The translations under genes and the position numbers were made by a program. Below are positions 61,976 through 64,000 of a DNA stretch of 64,000 nt, piece by piece; position 1 is the stretch's first letter; each line of letters opens with the position of its first letter. The notes under the pieces were generated by a model. The model did no database searches and was not told where the DNA came from. It was given only the letters and a program-made list of their open reading frames with translations. Source of the stretch: Alistipes shahii WAL 8301 (GTDB taxonomy: Bacteria; Bacteroidota; Bacteroidia; Bacteroidales; Rikenellaceae); contig NZ_CP102253.1 of the NCBI RefSeq assembly GCF_025145845.1, positions 1,550,001 through 1,614,000 on the forward strand, in the 5' to 3' direction.

Positions 61976-62947
61976 CTACCTCTGCCGAAGTTTGTCTGCG
62001 GCAAAGGTAGTAAAAATTTCGCCTTGGTATACATTGCGTTCCTCCAATCTTTTTTCGAGCATCGCGAGCAGCTGCTCGTTGCGCACGAGGCCCCAGTTGC
62101 GGCCGTAATGGTAGCGCGGCGGAGCCTCCGAGGCGAAACGTTCGACGACCACGCCGGGACGCAGCCGGCGGAGGATTTCGACAAACAGGTCGATGTACTC
62201 CTCCGGCTCCCAGAAGCGGAAACGCTCCGGTGCGGCGTCGTACTCGGCGGCCATCGGCGTCGCGCGGAAAACCTGCAACTGGTGGAACTTCACGGTCGTG
62301 AGCGGCAGGGCGTTGATCCGCTCCACCTGGTCGAGCAGCATCGCGTCGGTCTCGCCGGGAAGTCCGAGGATGAAGTGCGCGCCGACGTGCAGGCCCCTCG
62401 CGGCGGTCATCTCGACGGCGCGGCGGGCGCACGCGAAGTCGTGGCCCCGGTTGACGGCCCGGAGCGTGGCGTCGAAGGTCGATTCGATGCCGTATTCGAG
62501 GGCGACATACCGATCCCGGGCCAGCCCGGCGAAGTAATCGAGCTTGCGCTCGTCGACGCAGTCGGGGCGCGTGCCGACGACGATTCCCGCCACGCCGGGA
62601 TGCGCGAGGGCCTCATCGTAAAGCCTCTTCAGCCGCTCCAGCGGGGCGTAGGTGTTGGAAAAAGCCTGGAAATAGACCAGGTAGCGCTGCGCCGAACGGT
62701 AGCGGTTGCGGTGGAATTCGATCCCCTCGGCGATCTGCTGCCCGACGCTCTTCGAGGGCATGCAATAAGAAGGGGTGAACGCTCCGTTGTTACAGAACGT
62801 ACACCCTCCCTCTCCGATCGTCCCGTCGCGGTTGGGGCAGGTGAAGCCCGCATCGACGGAAAGTTTCTGCACCCGGCAGCCGAACAGACGGCGGAAGTAC
62901 CCCGCATAGGAGTTGAACCGCCTCGTATCGCCCCACGGGTAAGTCAT
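61976..62947 (-). CDS. Radical SAM protein of the TIGR01212 (YhcC) type
   Basis: 323 residues. The Cys motif is CPNRDGTIGEGGCTFCNN, a wide form of the CxxxCxxC radical-SAM cluster typical of this group. YVALEYGIESTFDATLRAVNRG, GAHFILGLPGETDAMLLDQV and FHQLQVF are further blocks. The reaction is unknown; homologues are named for a role in tRNA or envelope modification without proof. It starts seven bases after the nuclease stop. Confidence 0.9.
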   Translation of the reverse strand: MTYPWGDTRRFNSYAGYFRRLFGCRVQKLSVDAGFTCPNRDGTIGEGGCTFCNNGAFTPSYCMPSKSVGQQIAEGIEFHRNRYRSAQRYLVYFQAFSNTYAPLERLKRLYDEALAHPGVAGIVVGTRPDCVDERKLDYFAGLARDRYVALEYGIESTFDATLRAVNRGHDFACARRAVEMTAARGLHVGAHFILGLPGETDAMLLDQVERINALPLTTVKFHQLQVFRATPMAAEYDAAPERFRFWEPEEYIDLFVEILRRLRPGVVVERFASEAPPRYHYGRNWGLVRNEQLLAMLEKRLEERNVYQGEIFTTFAADKLRQR

Positions 62948-62953
62948 CTCCGC

Positions 62954-64000
62954 CTAAAAATTCCAGTCGCCCGGATTGTAGGTATCCTTCGGAACGTTGG
63001 GCACATTAGGGAAGAACGTATGCCCCGTGAGGCGTTCGATCTCCGCAACAGTCTTAAACACCCCCTTCGACTGAAAATCAACAGCCTTAACCACCTCGTT
63101 TTTAGCGTAGGTCTTATGCCGAACCATGATGGCAATGGATTGAAGTTCCCCCTGCGAACAATTTACCACCCACTTATTACCAGCGCTTTTCTTGGCTTTG
63201 AGCAGCACGATGTAGTAATGCGTCGGAATGGTCGTACCATCCACAACCTTGGAGGTATTCTCCCAATAGGTTCCCACCACCTGATAGCAAGTATCCGCCA
63301 AGCCACGCCATTGCTTGTCGACCCAGTCTTCAGCCGTATTCCACTGACCGCCGCCGGTATTGAAATAAGTCTGAAGCTGCGGACCGATATTCGAATAATA
63401 GAAAACGTCACGGTTAACGTTCTTCGTCACGCGCCGCTCGTTTGAGCCAAGCATGTGACCACGCGTGTAGCCGCTCCAATGACCCGCTTGCGTACAATTG
63501 ATGTCCGGGTCATTCCGGTAAGCGTCTGTCCGCTTCACATCGCCTGTATAGCAGTCATGTAGTGGGGCAGCCACCCAGACCGGGCAGCGGTACGATTTGC
63601 TGTAACAGGTCGAGAAATTACGCGCCTTCGTACCGGTCGCCGGATAGTCCGGGCAAAGGTGATAAGCATAATAATAGTCGCTGTTCGACTTGTCCTCCGG
63701 AACCAGTTCGGGCCAGCCCGAATACTTGGCCGAACCCGTATTTCCGCCACCGCCGTCCGACGAGGTGGTGAAGGTCGCCGCGGCGCTGGTGTAGGTCTGC
63801 CCGTCCCAGTCGGCGCAGAGCGCGAATTCATAGGTCGTGCCGGGCGTCAGGCCGGTCAGGGCCGCCGTCTTGGTTCCCGTTCCCGTCGAAACGTTTACCC
63901 GGTCATAGCTGCCCGACGAAGCCGGCTTATACCGGAAATAGACGTCGTAGTCGGCCGTATCTTCGAAATTGAACGTACAGCTCAGCGTCGCCTCGGTCTT
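62954..64000 (-). CDS. DNA/RNA non-specific endonuclease with fibronectin-III-like domain, N-terminus outside window
   Basis: About 348 residues are visible. The frame runs open to position 64000, so the N-terminus and any export signal are missing. First comes a fibronectin-III-like stretch (TEATLSCTFNFEDTADYDVYF to TPGTTYEFALCADWDGQTY) and a Gly-rich linker, then an NUC1-type nuclease domain. There the DRGH motif reads YTRGHMLGSNER (the Asp is Thr, the catalytic His remains) and YYSNIGPQLQTYF carries the metal-binding Asn. Many Cys in this part fit a protein outside the cytoplasm. It cleaves DNA and RNA; the target is likely extracellular nucleic acid (inference). Confidence 0.85.
   Translation of the reverse strand, partial: KTEATLSCTFNFEDTADYDVYFRYKPASSGSYDRVNVSTGTGTKTAALTGLTPGTTYEFALCADWDGQTYTSAAATFTTSSDGGGGNTGSAKYSGWPELVPEDKSNSDYYYAYHLCPDYPATGTKARNFSTCYSKSYRCPVWVAAPLHDCYTGDVKRTDAYRNDPDINCTQAGHWSGYTRGHMLGSNERRVTKNVNRDVFYYSNIGPQLQTYFNTGGGQWNTAEDWVDKQWRGLADTCYQVVGTYWENTSKVVDGTTIPTHYYIVLLKAKKSAGNKWVVNCSQGELQSIAIMVRHKTYAKNEVVKAVDFQSKGVFKTVAEIERLTGHTFFPNVPNVPKDTYNPGDWNF

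Overview
The window is a chromosomal segment of a GC-rich member of the Bacteroidales, most like Alistipes or a close relative. The evidence is GC-rich coding sequence with promoters of the Bacteroidetes type (TTTG, about 19-20 bases, TAnnTTTG), lineage-restricted families (DUF4270, DUF3098, DUF4837, GldE-like, a SusC-type carboxypeptidase-regulatory domain) and a Bacteroides-type N-succinylornithine carbamoyltransferase in the arginine pathway. The genus call is inference; no rRNA or tRNA gene was found.

Layout. 1-1.4 kb: a PHP-domain phosphoesterase (cut by the window edge) and a hemolysin III-type membrane protein, both minus strand. 1.5-3.7 kb: a long RelA/SpoT protein whose hydrolase motif looks damaged. 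3.7-12.9 kb: a complete plus-strand arginine set (GNAT, argG, argC, argD, argF', argB, argE, argH) with spacers full of small palindromic repeats. 13-22.2 kb: a DUF4139 protein with an inserted CarboxypepD_reg domain, efp, a polysaccharide deacetylase, a DUF4837 lipoprotein, cardiolipin synthase, a two-component pair, surE and rplS. 22.25-27.0 kb: a low-GC degraded prophage or satellite island just after the rplS terminator, with a broken S24 repressor, an unusual repeat array, major capsid and frameshifted prohead protease genes, and a probable terminated structured RNA before a small ORF. 27.2-42.4 kb: housekeeping genes (MFS sugar permease, polyprenyl synthase, YfhO-like protein, ftsX, DUF3098, uppP, truB, queA, a GT5 N-domain protein, DUF4270 lipoprotein, topA, a secreted C1 peptidase). 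42.5-45.5 kb: a 25-codon small ORF with a near-perfect promoter, a pentapeptide-repeat protein, an outer-membrane barrel and a phosphopantetheinyl transferase. 45.5-57.8 kb, minus strand: the end of the division and cell wall cluster, transcribed dnaB, comM, murG, murC, ftsQ, ftsA, ftsZ (copy 2), ftsZ (copy 1), gldE, PPTase. 58.0-64 kb, minus strand: secreted nuclease (cut by the window edge), radical SAM protein, YitT, priA, comF.

The cell envelope theme is strong: uppP, polyprenyl synthase, murG, murC, ftsQ, ftsA, ftsZ, ftsX and a deacetylase lie within about 40 kb. The most notable observations are the two adjacent, divergent ftsZ genes, with one altered in the T7 synergy loop; the repeat array in the prophage island, where a constant core is combined with a different reiterated six-base word in each unit; the putative multi-stem RNA at 26.46-26.59 kb; a pair of 48-bp elements with changed but still paired stems; and the 25-codon gene at 42.5 kb.
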